Positions 42,240 to 51,058 of a stretch of 64,000 bases of DNA are shown here, in pieces. The notes under the pieces are model-generated. The model was not told where the DNA came from and made no database searches. It worked only from the letters and a program-made list of their open reading frames with translations. The stretch lies in assembly GCA_951801245.1 (NCBI GenBank), contig CATOMC010000004.1:1-64000 (forward strand), written 5' to 3'. Each line of letters begins with the position of its first letter. Within the stretch, counting starts at the first letter, position 1. A program made the position numbers and the translations under genes. The stretch is from an uncultured Lachnospiraceae bacterium (lineage in GTDB: Bacteria; Bacillota_A; Clostridia; Lachnospirales; Lachnospiraceae).

Positions 42240-43878
42240 GAGTAATACCTATCAACTGACAAAGGCATTTCTTGCGGGGATGAAGGAGTGGGCAGAACCT
42301 GCGGAAGAAACAGTTGCAATCGAAGAAATACAAGTTAACCGGTTGGACATCCACCCTTGTCTTGGCTGCTTTTCCTGTTGGAGCAAGACGCCCGGGAAAT
42401 GCTGCATCGAAGATGATATGCAGGAGGTGATCAGCAAGCTTTTGTGGGCGGACATTACCATATGGAGTTTTCCGCTTTATTATTATACCGTGCCCGGTGG
42501 GCTTAAGGATCTGATCGACAGACAGCTTCCTATGGTTCTGCCTTTTATGGTGGAAAACAATAAGCAGATCGGCAGCGGCAGCCATCCCGCCAGGTATGAC
42601 ATGAGCGGCAAAAAGACTGTAGTGATCTCTACCTGCGGATTCTATACGGCGCAGGACAATTATGACGGCATCTACAGCCTCTTTGACCATATCTGTGGTA
42701 AGGACTGTTACACCACTGTTTTCTGCGGGCAGGGGGAGTTGTTCAGGGTGCCGGAAGTTTCCGAAAGAACAGCGGAATATCTGGGCTTTGTCAGGGAAGC
42801 GGGAAGAGAATATGCCGCAGGGGAGGTCCTGCCGGAAACGAGGCGGAAGCTGGAGGAATCATTGTATCCGAGAGAAATCTTTGAGCGCTGGGCGGACGCA
42901 AGCTGGGGGATCGATCAGGCAGGCGGAACGAAGGAATCGGACGCTTTGATTTTCACCAGGCAGATGGCGGTGCTTTACCGGAAAGGAAGTTATACTGGTA
43001 AGGAGCAGGTACTGGAAATGTATTATACAGATGTGGAGGAATGCTATCAGGTGGTTCTGGGGCAGGAGGGAAGCTTTGTGGTTACGGACGGCACAAGGAC
43101 AGCCACCACCAGGATCGAGACGCCGCTGTCGGTGTGGCAGGCCATCGCGGCCGGGAAGATCCGGGGTGATGAAGCGTTGATGCAGCATCTTTATAAAGTC
43201 AGGGGAGATTTTGAACTGCTGCTTAGATGGGATGATTATTTCCCAGGGACCGGGCAGGGTACAGCGGGACGGAAGATGCAGGATGAGAATAGAAAAAAGG
43301 CTGGCAGGGATTGGGTCAGTCAGATACATATACCCGCCAGGGAGACCAATATGAATATCCTGCTGCTTCCGTGGATGGTGTTTTGGATCACGGCCGCCAT
43401 TCATGAATATGCAGGAAGTCTGATCAGTATTGGGGCCTGTGCACTGGTGCCGTTATTCTTTTATCAGCATAAGAAGACGCTGTATGATATGTTAAGCGGG
43501 GTACTGGTCACAGGGGTATCCGTGGCGCTGCTTCTGGGGGCGCCTGTCAGGATTGTCATGCCTTTGTCTTATTTTCTGTTCGGTGTGATGTGGTCGGTGA
43601 GCTGCCTGTGCAGGATACCGCTCACGGCACATTATTCCATGAATCAGTATCACGGGGAAGATGCTCTGCGCAATCCTCTTTTTATAAGGACCAACAGGAT
43701 TCTTACGTTGCTGTGGGGAATCTTGTATCTGTTGACGCCTATCTGGACATATTGTCTTATGGGAACACAGATGAGCTCTTATACGGGGTTGTTTAATTCC
43801 GCTGCCCCCATTTTGATGGGAATCTTTACGGTATGGTTCCAGAAATGGTATCCGGCCAGAGTGGCGAGAGGGGCGTGA
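42199..43878 (+). CDS. flavodoxin-like NAD(P)H oxidoreductase fused to SCP2-like and membrane domains
   Basis: A protein of 559 residues. Residues 1 to about 215 are an FMN-dependent NAD(P)H oxidoreductase fold (VVINGSPKGNKSNT, the CLGCFSCWSKTPGKC Cys cluster, SFPLYYYTVPGGLKDLIDRQ). Residues about 255-350 resemble an SCP2 sterol-carrier domain (EMYYTDVEECYQVVLGQ, SVWQAIAAGKIRGDEALM). From about 385 come five or six helices (LLLPWMVFWITAAIHEYAGS, GVLVTGVSVALLLGAPV). The combination suggests reduction of a lipophilic compound at the membrane, under the overlapping padR gene. The GGAGGAG site lies inside padR. Substrate is unknown. Confidence 0.78.
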   Translation: MNIVVINGSPKGNKSNTYQLTKAFLAGMKEWAEPAEETVAIEEIQVNRLDIHPCLGCFSCWSKTPGKCCIEDDMQEVISKLLWADITIWSFPLYYYTVPGGLKDLIDRQLPMVLPFMVENNKQIGSGSHPARYDMSGKKTVVISTCGFYTAQDNYDGIYSLFDHICGKDCYTTVFCGQGELFRVPEVSERTAEYLGFVREAGREYAAGEVLPETRRKLEESLYPREIFERWADASWGIDQAGGTKESDALIFTRQMAVLYRKGSYTGKEQVLEMYYTDVEECYQVVLGQEGSFVVTDGTRTATTRIETPLSVWQAIAAGKIRGDEALMQHLYKVRGDFELLLRWDDYFPGTGQGTAGRKMQDENRKKAGRDWVSQIHIPARETNMNILLLPWMVFWITAAIHEYAGSLISIGACALVPLFFYQHKKTLYDMLSGVLVTGVSVALLLGAPVRIVMPLSYFLFGVMWSVSCLCRIPLTAHYSMNQYHGEDALRNPLFIRTNRILTLLWGILYLLTPIWTYCLMGTQMSSYTGLFNSAAPILMGIFTVWFQKWYPARVARGA

Positions 43879-43996
43879 TGAAATTGCCGGCCAGTTCTTT
43901 TAGTAGAGGAAAATCTGTGTTATACTGTGAACGGCAGGCATAGCAGGAAGGTACGGATATTCGGCCTGGGAATTTAGTGATAGAAGGGATCATGAT

Positions 43997-44464
43997 ATGG
44001 AAAAGACAGTTGCAGAGTCCAGAATGGAGCAGGTATATCAGGTGCGCCCAGAGCATTTAAACGGTGCCGGAAGGCTGTTTGGCGGGAAACTGATGGAATG
44101 GATTGACGAACTGGCCGGACTGGTTGCGATCAGGCATACACAACAGGACGTGATAACGGCTTCGGTAGACAACCTGAAATTTATCCGCGGGGCATATTTG
44201 AAGGATTTGATTGTACTGATCGGGAGGGTGACGTTTGTAGGAAAGACGTCTCTGGAAGTGCGGGTAGATACTTATATAGAAAGTCTCGACGGCATCAGAA
44301 AACCCATTAACAGAGCTTATCTGACACTGGTTGCGGTGGATGAGGACGGCAGGCCGGTGCAGGTACCGGGGCTGATCATTGAGACGGAAGCAGAGAAGGC
44401 GGAGTGGGAGGCCGGCATCAGGAGACGGGAAATGCGCAGGCAGAGGAGAGAGGAAGGGTTTTAA
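43997..44464 (+). CDS. acyl-CoA thioesterase (hot-dog fold)
   Basis: A protein of 155 residues, normal for the YciA/acyl-CoA hydrolase family. The pattern QVRPEHLNGAGRLFGGKLME with the conserved Asp in WIDELAGLVAIRH is present, followed by the central strand region (VDNLKFIRGAYLKDLIVLIG) and YLTLVAVDEDGRP. It hydrolyses acyl-CoA esters in the cytoplasm. The C-terminus is highly basic (EAGIRRREMRRQRREEG). A terminator follows 60 nt later. Confidence 0.88.
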   Translation: MEKTVAESRMEQVYQVRPEHLNGAGRLFGGKLMEWIDELAGLVAIRHTQQDVITASVDNLKFIRGAYLKDLIVLIGRVTFVGKTSLEVRVDTYIESLDGIRKPINRAYLTLVAVDEDGRPVQVPGLIIETEAEKAEWEAGIRRREMRRQRREEGF

Positions 44465-44524
44465 AAAGAAGCAGGTAAGGACACAGGAAGGGTTTTGACA
44501 AAAGCAGATAAAACAGAGAGAAAG

Positions 44525-44552
44525 AAAAGGACTGGTCAGGCAGTCCTTTTTT
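44525..44552 (+). terminator. terminator after the thioesterase gene
   Basis: AAAAGGACTG (44525-44534) pairs with CAGTCCTTTT (44541-44550), followed by TT. Confidence 0.7.
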
Positions 44553-44594
44553 GCTTGCTTTATAGGATATAGATAATTGCAACAAAATTTCCGG

Positions 44595-44623
44595 TTGACA
44601 TCTATTTGTACAAAGTGTATAAT
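44595..44623 (+). promoter_or_regulatory. consensus promoter upstream of the arabinoside transporter
   Basis: TTGACA (44595-44600) and TATAAT (44618-44623) with exactly 17-nt spacing. The next intact gene starts 285 nt downstream. Confidence 0.7.
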
Positions 44624-44907
44624 TTTCATAAAGCGTACACGAGTACGCAAAAGAAAATTGCACATATCAATGTGGGCAGAACACTATTTTTGCAGTTAAG
44701 ACAACGAAAATGATATTTGTGTTATGGGAGGAACACAAAAAAATACCCCAACCGCTATAGTCCCCGCGAAAGAACTGATAGACCGTTAGGATATTTTTAC
44801 ATTCGTTATTTTAAAACATTTTTGCATAAATGTAAAGTGTCTGTCAAAAATCAACAGGAAGGCTGTTATTTTCCTGCGGCACACAACCACAGACAGGAGG
44901 TTTATGA
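44624..44907 (+). promoter_or_regulatory. long untranslated leader of the arabinoside operon
   Basis: About 280 nt between the consensus promoter and the binding-protein gene contain no convincing gene. A 21-codon frame at 44724 (MGGTQKNTPTAIVPAKELID) has no ribosome site. No known riboswitch consensus was recognised. A GACAGGAGG ribosome site ends the leader. Confidence 0.35.
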
Positions 44908-46251
44908 ATGAAAAAGAAACTGGTAAGCGTACTTTTGAGTGCGGCAATGTGTATCACATTATTGGCTGGATGCGGAGATAGCGGAGCCGGAGATCAGGCG
45001 GCGTCTAATGAGGCGGCAGAAACACAGACCGGTCAGCAGGCAGCGGCGGATACGAAAGAGAACAGTGAGGATACGGCGGCATCCGGAGAGAAGATCACAT
45101 TGCAGTTCTGGAACGTGTTTACAGGCTCCGACGGAGATATTCTGCGGGAGATTGTAGATAATTATAATAAGACGAATACGGATAACATTGAGATCCAGAT
45201 GGACATTATGCCCAACGATCAGCTCCAGCAGAAGCTTCCGGCATCGATCGCTACCGGGACGGCACCGGATCTTGTATTGTTTGGTGTGGAGAATATCGCC
45301 CCTTATGTGAGCAATGACTCTCTTATGGATATCGGTGATTTCTGGGATGTGACAGGCGTGGACAAGAGTAATTTCCTGGATAATGTACTGGAACTTTCCC
45401 ACGTGGACGGCAAGCTCTACGGCACGCCCATGCAGTATAATGTCAGTTACTTATACTGGAATAAAGACCTGTTCAGAGAAGCGGGCTTAGATCCGGAGAA
45501 AGCGCCTGCTACCATGGATGAACTGGCGGAGTATGCGGTGAAGCTGACGAATCCGGAGAAGAATCAGTTCGGTCTTGCCCTTCCCACAAGTGTTACATAT
45601 ATGCAGTTTTTATGGGCAAACGGCGGCGATGCGGACGACCCGGCTACCAACACCAATCTGTTAAATTCGGAGGAGAACCTGAAAACCCTGGAGTGGTTAC
45701 AGGATCTGACGGTGAATAAAAAGGTATCTCCGAGTAACATTACTGGCTCAGAGGCTGACACGATGCTTCAGGCAGGGCAGATCGCGATGTATATGAGCGG
45801 CCCCTGGCAGATCAACGGGCTGCGGCAGCAGGGGATAGATTTCGGTATCGCGCCCTGTGTGGCAGGCAGTGCAGGTGCTTTTTCACCGGCAGGCGGATGC
45901 AGCTATGTGATTCCCAAAGGCACGGATGAAAGTCATAAGCTTGCGGCCTACAAGTTCATGCAGTACTGGCTGACAGATGATATTCTGAAAGAATGGTCAC
46001 AGAGAAACGGCTTCCCCGTATGGTCCAAGACACTGCTGGAGGATCCGGAGGTGCAGGGAGACGAGGTGTTAAGCGCCATTTCCGAGGCAACACAGATCGG
46101 ACGTTCCTATAATCTGGGCTATGCGCTGGCAAGCCAAATCGATAACGATGTCATGATACCGCTGTTTGAGAAGGTTATGACAGGCGCTGCAACGCCGGGG
46201 GACGCTTTGAGTGAGGCATCCGAGGCGATGGACAGGGTGCTTGCACAGTAG
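44908..46251 (+). CDS. extracellular sugar-binding lipoprotein of an ABC transporter
   Basis: A protein of 447 residues. The lipobox ITLLAGC (Cys about residue 21) is followed by a low-complexity linker and a family 1 solute-binding domain (TLQFWNVFTGSDGDILREIV, GTPMQYNVSYLYWNKDLF, QAGQIAMYMSGPWQINGL). It is anchored outside the membrane and feeds the two permeases downstream. An arabino-oligosaccharide ligand is inferred from the linked GH51 enzyme. A hairpin after the gene would reduce readthrough to the permeases. Confidence 0.9.
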   Translation: MKKKLVSVLLSAAMCITLLAGCGDSGAGDQAASNEAAETQTGQQAAADTKENSEDTAASGEKITLQFWNVFTGSDGDILREIVDNYNKTNTDNIEIQMDIMPNDQLQQKLPASIATGTAPDLVLFGVENIAPYVSNDSLMDIGDFWDVTGVDKSNFLDNVLELSHVDGKLYGTPMQYNVSYLYWNKDLFREAGLDPEKAPATMDELAEYAVKLTNPEKNQFGLALPTSVTYMQFLWANGGDADDPATNTNLLNSEENLKTLEWLQDLTVNKKVSPSNITGSEADTMLQAGQIAMYMSGPWQINGLRQQGIDFGIAPCVAGSAGAFSPAGGCSYVIPKGTDESHKLAAYKFMQYWLTDDILKEWSQRNGFPVWSKTLLEDPEVQGDEVLSAISEATQIGRSYNLGYALASQIDNDVMIPLFEKVMTGAATPGDALSEASEAMDRVLAQ

Positions 46252-46275
46252 ATAGACATAGAAAAGGAAACCGGA

Positions 46276-46303
46276 AGAACCGTCGTTTTCGGCGGTTCTT
46301 TTT
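46276..46303 (+). terminator. attenuating hairpin between binding protein and permeases
   Basis: AGAACCGTC pairs with GGCGGTTCT around a GTTTTC loop, followed by TTTT. Partial readthrough would give more binding protein than permease. Confidence 0.65.
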
Positions 46304-46335
46304 GCCACATGGCGTTCGCGATATAGGGGGTTATT

Positions 46336-47250
46336 ATGGCCATTCGTACAAAGAGGAAAAGAAAGTATGCGGCACAGAACCAGAAGAGTGCGTATCTTTT
46401 TATCTTACCATCCATGATCATTTTATCGGTATTCGTGTTTATTCCGCTGATCGCTTCCTTTGTCATCAGCATCACGAATATGAATATATTTATGCAGAAT
46501 ATTGAGTTTGTAGGGCTTCGTAATTTTGCTCGTCTGTTTACAGACGACAGAGTAACAAACGCAACGTTTAACAGTCTTTATTTTACACTGCTCGAGGTGC
46601 CGCTGCAGGTGGGCCTGGCACTGCTTCTGACGGTGTGTCTTGCTAAGAACAACAGATATTGTAAGATGCTTCGGTCCATCTATTACCTGCCCTTTGTCTG
46701 TTCCATGACGGCCATCGGCATTGTGTGGTCCATGCTGCTTGATCCGAATATGGGACTGGTTGCATACTGGTTGAAGCAGGCGGGACTGGAGACGGTTGCT
46801 TTCTTGAAAGATCCGAAGTTCGCCATGCCTACGGTGATCGCCGTGACGGCCTGGAAGGGATTTGGTTATACGCTGACGCTTCTTGCGGCGGCGGTGCTCA
46901 ACATACCCCAGTCGCTCTACGAAGCGGCACAGATGGACGGAGCGGGGAGCTTCCAGAAGTTTATTCATATTACCATCCCGGGGATATGGTCAACCATCAG
47001 CTTCTGTATTGTCACGACTACCATAAGTGCCATGCAGATGTTTGATCAGGCCTATGTTATGACCCAGGGCGGGCCGCTCAACAAGACGGAGACGGTGGTG
47101 CAGTATATTTATGACAGAGGATTTCAGACGGCGCCTTACGACCTTGGGTACGCTTCGTCCATTTCGGTGTATCTTTTCGTGATCGTGGCTGTGATCACCT
47201 TTGTGTTACGCAGATTTGTGCTAAAAGGAGGGGCAGATGCGGATGAATAA
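46336..47250 (+). CDS. sugar ABC transporter permease, MalF/AraP type
   Basis: A protein of 304 residues with six helices. The EAA loop reads YEAAQMDGAGSFQKFIHITI, and the TQGGPLNKTETVVQYIYDRG motif marks the first permease subunit of sugar importers. It overlaps the second permease by 14 nt. Together they form the membrane channel for the lipoprotein at 44908; the ATPase must come from elsewhere in the genome. Confidence 0.92.
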   Translation: MAIRTKRKRKYAAQNQKSAYLFILPSMIILSVFVFIPLIASFVISITNMNIFMQNIEFVGLRNFARLFTDDRVTNATFNSLYFTLLEVPLQVGLALLLTVCLAKNNRYCKMLRSIYYLPFVCSMTAIGIVWSMLLDPNMGLVAYWLKQAGLETVAFLKDPKFAMPTVIAVTAWKGFGYTLTLLAAAVLNIPQSLYEAAQMDGAGSFQKFIHITIPGIWSTISFCIVTTTISAMQMFDQAYVMTQGGPLNKTETVVQYIYDRGFQTAPYDLGYASSISVYLFVIVAVITFVLRRFVLKGGADADE

Positions 47251-48079
47251 GCAAAGTAAGAAGATAACGATCTCTGCGGCAATGGGATATCTCTTTACCT
47301 TTTTGATTGCCGTGACAGTGCTGGTACCTATTTTATGGCTGCTTGTTTCTTCCTTTAAGACGGATGTGGACGTCATTCAGTTTCCGCCCCGTTTTTTCCC
47401 GAAAGAATGGACACTGCACCAGTATCTGTACGTGGGAGACAGTATCCCGATTTTTCAGATGACCAAAAATACAGTGATTTTTGCGGGCGGTGTGACGGTG
47501 ATCAGTCTGCTGTTTGATTCCATGGCAGGTTATGCCTTTGCCAGAATGCGGTTTAAAGGATCCAAGCTGTTGTTTTCCATCATCTTGCTGACTATGATGG
47601 TGCCATTCCAGATCATCATGACGCCTCTTTATATCGAGGTGTATAAGTTGCATCTGTTGGACAGTTATCTGGGACTGATCCTGCCGCGTGCCACCAGCGC
47701 ATTTGGCATCTATATGATGAGTTCTTTCTTTGAGGGACTGCCAAAGTCTCTGGAAGAATCGGGACGGATAGATGGAATGAATGAATTCAGGATTTTCAGA
47801 TCCATTATGATGCCGTTATGTAAACCGGCATTGGTGAGTCTTGGTATTTTTCATTTTATGAATAACTGGAACGACCTGCTGTATCCGCTGATGCTCACGA
47901 GTTCGCAGAATAAGCGGACGCTTTCGGCAGGGTTAGCGGTTCTGGTGGGAAATAAGGTGATCAAGTACGGGCCTACATTGGCGGCAACGATGATCTCGCT
48001 GACACCGCTTCTGGTACTGTATATTTTCTGCCAGAAGTATTTTATAGAAGGGGTGGCGACTTCCGGCGTGAAAGAATAA
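47237..48079 (+). CDS. sugar ABC transporter permease, MalG/AraQ type
   Basis: A protein of 280 residues with six helices. The start (GYLFTFLIAVTVLVPILWLL), the EAA-like loop LEESGRIDGMNEFRIFRSIM and the end (QKYFIEGVATSGVKE) are typical of the second permease of CUT1 importers. Its ribosome site, AAGGAGGGG, lies inside the preceding gene. The GH51 gene follows after the palindromic repeat. Confidence 0.92.
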   Translation: MRMNKQSKKITISAAMGYLFTFLIAVTVLVPILWLLVSSFKTDVDVIQFPPRFFPKEWTLHQYLYVGDSIPIFQMTKNTVIFAGGVTVISLLFDSMAGYAFARMRFKGSKLLFSIILLTMMVPFQIIMTPLYIEVYKLHLLDSYLGLILPRATSAFGIYMMSSFFEGLPKSLEESGRIDGMNEFRIFRSIMMPLCKPALVSLGIFHFMNNWNDLLYPLMLTSSQNKRTLSAGLAVLVGNKVIKYGPTLAATMISLTPLLVLYIFCQKYFIEGVATSGVKE

Positions 48080-48130
48080 AAGTGTGAGAAGTACTTCTAA
48101 AACCCAGCAGCATCATGGGATAGTATGAAT

Positions 48131-48331
48131 TAGGCAATTGCGAAACTCCTTCATGGTTGTTGGAATTGCACAAATAGTACAACCAACACAGACGCGCTCT
48201 CGCTCCGTTCCAAACGCAGCAGTACTAGGCTCAAAAGACCTTGCCAAGTACTGGTGTTTTCCAAGGGTCTACTTATGGTTATACTATTTGCACAATTATT
48301 ATAGTATTGAGATGAGTTTCGCAATTACCTA
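48131..48331. repeat. palindromic intergenic repeat, copy 1 (about 200 bp)
   Basis: The ends TAGGCAATTGCGAAACTC and GAGTTTCGCAATTACCTA are inverted repeats matching at 17 of 18 positions. Inner segments are also complementary (CAAATAGTACAACCA with TGGTTATACTATTTG; CAGTACTAGG with CCAAGTACTGG), so the whole unit can fold into one long hairpin. It has no coding frame. A second copy, similar over its whole length, lies at 57604. It resembles a MITE or a structured non-coding element. It lies between the permease and the GH51 gene. Confidence 0.8.
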
Positions 48332-48367
48332 ATAGTAAGAATAGAAGACAGGAGAAGAGATAGTGAT

Positions 48368-49882
48368 ATGGGAAAAATAAAGGCACATATTGTTGTTAAC
48401 AAAGCATTTGTAAAAGGTGAGATCGATAAGCGAATCTACGGCTCCTTCGTGGAGCATATGGGACGTGTGGTCTATTCGGGTATTTATGAGCCGGGACATG
48501 AGTCGGCTGACGAAGATGGGTTCCGCAAAGATGTCCTGGAAAAGGTGAAGGAGATGGGCGTGACGGCAGTGCGCTATCCGGGTGGGAATTTTGTGTCCTG
48601 CTATGACTGGCGCGACGGTGTGGGACCGGTTGAGGAGCGTCCTCGCAGACTGGAGATCGCATGGCGCTCCATCGAGACCAATGAGATCGGGACCAATGAG
48701 TTCATGAAATGGGCCGGCAAGGCTGGGATTGAACCGGTATTTGCAGTCAATCTTGGCACGAAGGGCATTGAGAATGCAGTGTCCCTGGTGGAGTACTGTA
48801 ATATTAAGGAAGGAACGTATTACAGCGATTGGAGAAGGCAGCACGGGGTGGAACATCCATACGGCATCAGGACCTGGTGTCTGGGAAATGAGATGGACGG
48901 AGACTGGCAGATCGGACATAAAACAGCCGGGGAGTACGGAAGGCTTGCGCAGGAAACGGCAAAGGCCATGAAGCAGGTAGACAGTAGCATCGAGTTGGTT
49001 TCCTGTGGAAGCTCCAAGTCCGATATGAAGACCTATCCCGACTGGGAAGCGGAAACGCTCAAATATACATATCCTTATGTGGATTATGTATCCCTGCACC
49101 AGTACTACGGCGGACAGGAACTGGGGACGGGCAATTTCTTATCTCAGTCGCTGGATATGGAAGACTATATTAAGACCGTTATCGGAACCTGCGATTATGT
49201 CAAGGCATGGCACCGTTCGGATAAGACACTGTGCATCAGCTTTGACGAGTGGGGCGTGTGGTCTGTGCCGGATAAGGTTGTGGCGGCTTCTGTGGATGAG
49301 AGCCCCTGGCAGGTGGCACCGCATTTGAGCGAACAGATTTATACGATGGAAGATTCTCTGCTGTTTGCCGGTATGATGATGAACTTTCTAAAACACGCGG
49401 ATCGTATTAGGATCGCCTGCCAGTCCCTTCTGACGAACATCAGTGCGGCGATTATGACCAAACGGGGCGGGGAGGTATGGGTACAGCCTATTTATTATCC
49501 CTTTATGCATATGGCCAATTACGGGGTGGGCAGGACACTGCTTGGGGTGGATGAGATACCAACCTATGACTGTGACCTCAGAAAAGAGGTTCCCTGTGTG
49601 GATTATGTGGCGGTGCATCATGAGAAGGGGAAAGAGGTCGTACTGTTTGCCGTAAACCGCATGGAAGAAGAGGCGGAGGTAAGTCTGGAACTGCAGGGCT
49701 TTGACCCAATCCGGATAAAGGAACATGTGTCCATGTGCTGTGCGGATCCTAAGACGACCAATCTGGACGATCATGATGCAGTCAAACCGAGACAGGTGGA
49801 TGCCAGCAGCCTGCAGGATCATATGGTAATAAGTAACCTTAAGCCCTTTTCCTGGAATATGGTGCGAATTGAGATTCTGTGA
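48368..49882 (+). CDS. abfA: alpha-N-arabinofuranosidase, GH51 family
   Basis: A protein of 504 residues, full length. The GH51 barrel shows IYGSFVEHMGRVVYSGIYEP, AVRYPGGNFVSCYDWRDGVG, the acid/base Glu175 in CLGNEMDGDW and the nucleophile Glu294 in SFDEWGVW. It removes arabinofuranose side residues from arabino-oligosaccharides. There is no signal peptide, so it acts inside the cell on sugars imported by the transporter upstream. The ribosome site GGAGAAGAG lies just after the palindromic repeat. A LacI regulator follows. Confidence 0.95.
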   Translation: MGKIKAHIVVNKAFVKGEIDKRIYGSFVEHMGRVVYSGIYEPGHESADEDGFRKDVLEKVKEMGVTAVRYPGGNFVSCYDWRDGVGPVEERPRRLEIAWRSIETNEIGTNEFMKWAGKAGIEPVFAVNLGTKGIENAVSLVEYCNIKEGTYYSDWRRQHGVEHPYGIRTWCLGNEMDGDWQIGHKTAGEYGRLAQETAKAMKQVDSSIELVSCGSSKSDMKTYPDWEAETLKYTYPYVDYVSLHQYYGGQELGTGNFLSQSLDMEDYIKTVIGTCDYVKAWHRSDKTLCISFDEWGVWSVPDKVVAASVDESPWQVAPHLSEQIYTMEDSLLFAGMMMNFLKHADRIRIACQSLLTNISAAIMTKRGGEVWVQPIYYPFMHMANYGVGRTLLGVDEIPTYDCDLRKEVPCVDYVAVHHEKGKEVVLFAVNRMEEEAEVSLELQGFDPIRIKEHVSMCCADPKTTNLDDHDAVKPRQVDASSLQDHMVISNLKPFSWNMVRIEIL

Positions 49883-49922
49883 TAGAATAGATTATACTAA
49901 AGTTATAGCAGGAGGGTAAGCG

Positions 49923-50927
49923 GTGGCGATAACAGCGAAAGAACTTGCCGAAATGTGCGGCGTCTCGAGGATGACTGTGCATCGGGCGCTCACGGATACG
50001 GGAAGAATCAATCCGCAGACAAAGGAGTTGATCCAGGCCAAGGCGAAGGAATGTGGATATCGTCCGGATCTGCTGGCAAGAGGGCTGGTCAAGGGACAGA
50101 CCTTCTACATAGGCGTGGTGGTACTGGATGTGAACAACAGATATTTCTCGCAGATGCTCAGTGCCATCGGGACGGAAGCGCGCAGGCGGGGGTATTTTGT
50201 GAACATCACACTCCATGAACAGAACAGGGAAATGGAGAAGGAGCAGTTGGAGCGTCTGGTGGATTATCATGTGGACGGTATCATTCTCTCTTCTGTCAAT
50301 CAGGGGAAGGAATACCGGGATTTCTTAAGGAGTCTGGACACGCCAATCGTCACCATCGGCAACAAGATCGCAGACGGGATCCCTTTTGTGAGCATACAGG
50401 AGAAAGAGGCGGCAATGAAGGCCACAGAAACAATCCTGCAAAAGGGATATGAAAAGATCGTCTTCGTCTGCCCGCCCCTGGAACGGACAGAAGAAAATAC
50501 TTACGTGCACAGACAGCGTCTGGAAGGGTTCACACAGACCGTCCGGCAGTGGACGACGGCAGGGCATGAGGCGGTAGAGAGCTTGGTAATCGGTGAGAGT
50601 GCAGGGTATCTGCAGCGGACATATGAGGAACTGGTTAAGACAGACAGACGGACGGCCTTTTTCTGTGCCGGAGATATTTTTGCACTGGATATTATGAAAT
50701 ATATGGCCGAAAAAGACAGGAGGGCCGGAGAAGATTACGGCATTGTGGGATTCGACGGCATTGATATTCTTGATTACGTGACGCCGCGGCTGTGCACCAT
50801 ATATAATCCCGTGGAGCCTGTGGCCAAAGAGGCAGTGAAGCTTTTGTTTAAACTGATGAATGGCGAAGCGGCAGGGGAAGAGACTGTGATTCTGGATTGT
50901 GAAATGATGGAAGGGGAGACATTGTGA
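49923..50927 (+). CDS. LacI-family transcriptional regulator
   Basis: A protein of 334 residues. The HTH (ITAKELAEMCGVSRMTVHRA) is followed by the hinge region and a sugar-binding domain (YIGVVVLDVNNRYFSQMLSA, DGIILSSVN, GYEKIVFVCPP, AFFCAGDIFALDIMKY, GIVGFDGIDILDYVTPRL). The start is GTG 49923 after AGGAGGG. It probably represses the transporter/GH51 genes until arabinose-type sugar binds; that target is inferred from position. Confidence 0.9.
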   Translation: MAITAKELAEMCGVSRMTVHRALTDTGRINPQTKELIQAKAKECGYRPDLLARGLVKGQTFYIGVVVLDVNNRYFSQMLSAIGTEARRRGYFVNITLHEQNREMEKEQLERLVDYHVDGIILSSVNQGKEYRDFLRSLDTPIVTIGNKIADGIPFVSIQEKEAAMKATETILQKGYEKIVFVCPPLERTEENTYVHRQRLEGFTQTVRQWTTAGHEAVESLVIGESAGYLQRTYEELVKTDRRTAFFCAGDIFALDIMKYMAEKDRRAGEDYGIVGFDGIDILDYVTPRLCTIYNPVEPVAKEAVKLLFKLMNGEAAGEETVILDCEMMEGETL

Positions 50928-50944
50928 GAAGCAATGTCTCCTTT
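50915..50944 (+). terminator. terminator overlapping the end of the LacI gene
   Basis: GGAGACATTG (50915-50924) pairs with CAATGTCTCC (50932-50941), then TTT. The stop codon lies in the loop. Confidence 0.65.
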
Positions 50945-51058
50945 GCTGTGGTATTTTTGTGGTTGCATCAAAAGTACCAGTAAGGGCTTCCTTTTATAAA
51001 AAGTTCGTGGTATGATAGCAACGAAAGTCTGCAAAAAAGTTTTAAGCAAAGGAGCGAT

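Noticed and set aside
44717..44911. 64-codon frame in the leader of the arabinoside operon
   Set aside because: No ribosome site, and a composition like untranslated sequence; it overlaps the ribosome site of the next gene.
48131..48331. Interpretation of the palindromic repeat as a CRISPR or riboswitch
   Set aside because: There are no repeat-spacer units, and the same structure is found in front of unrelated genes.
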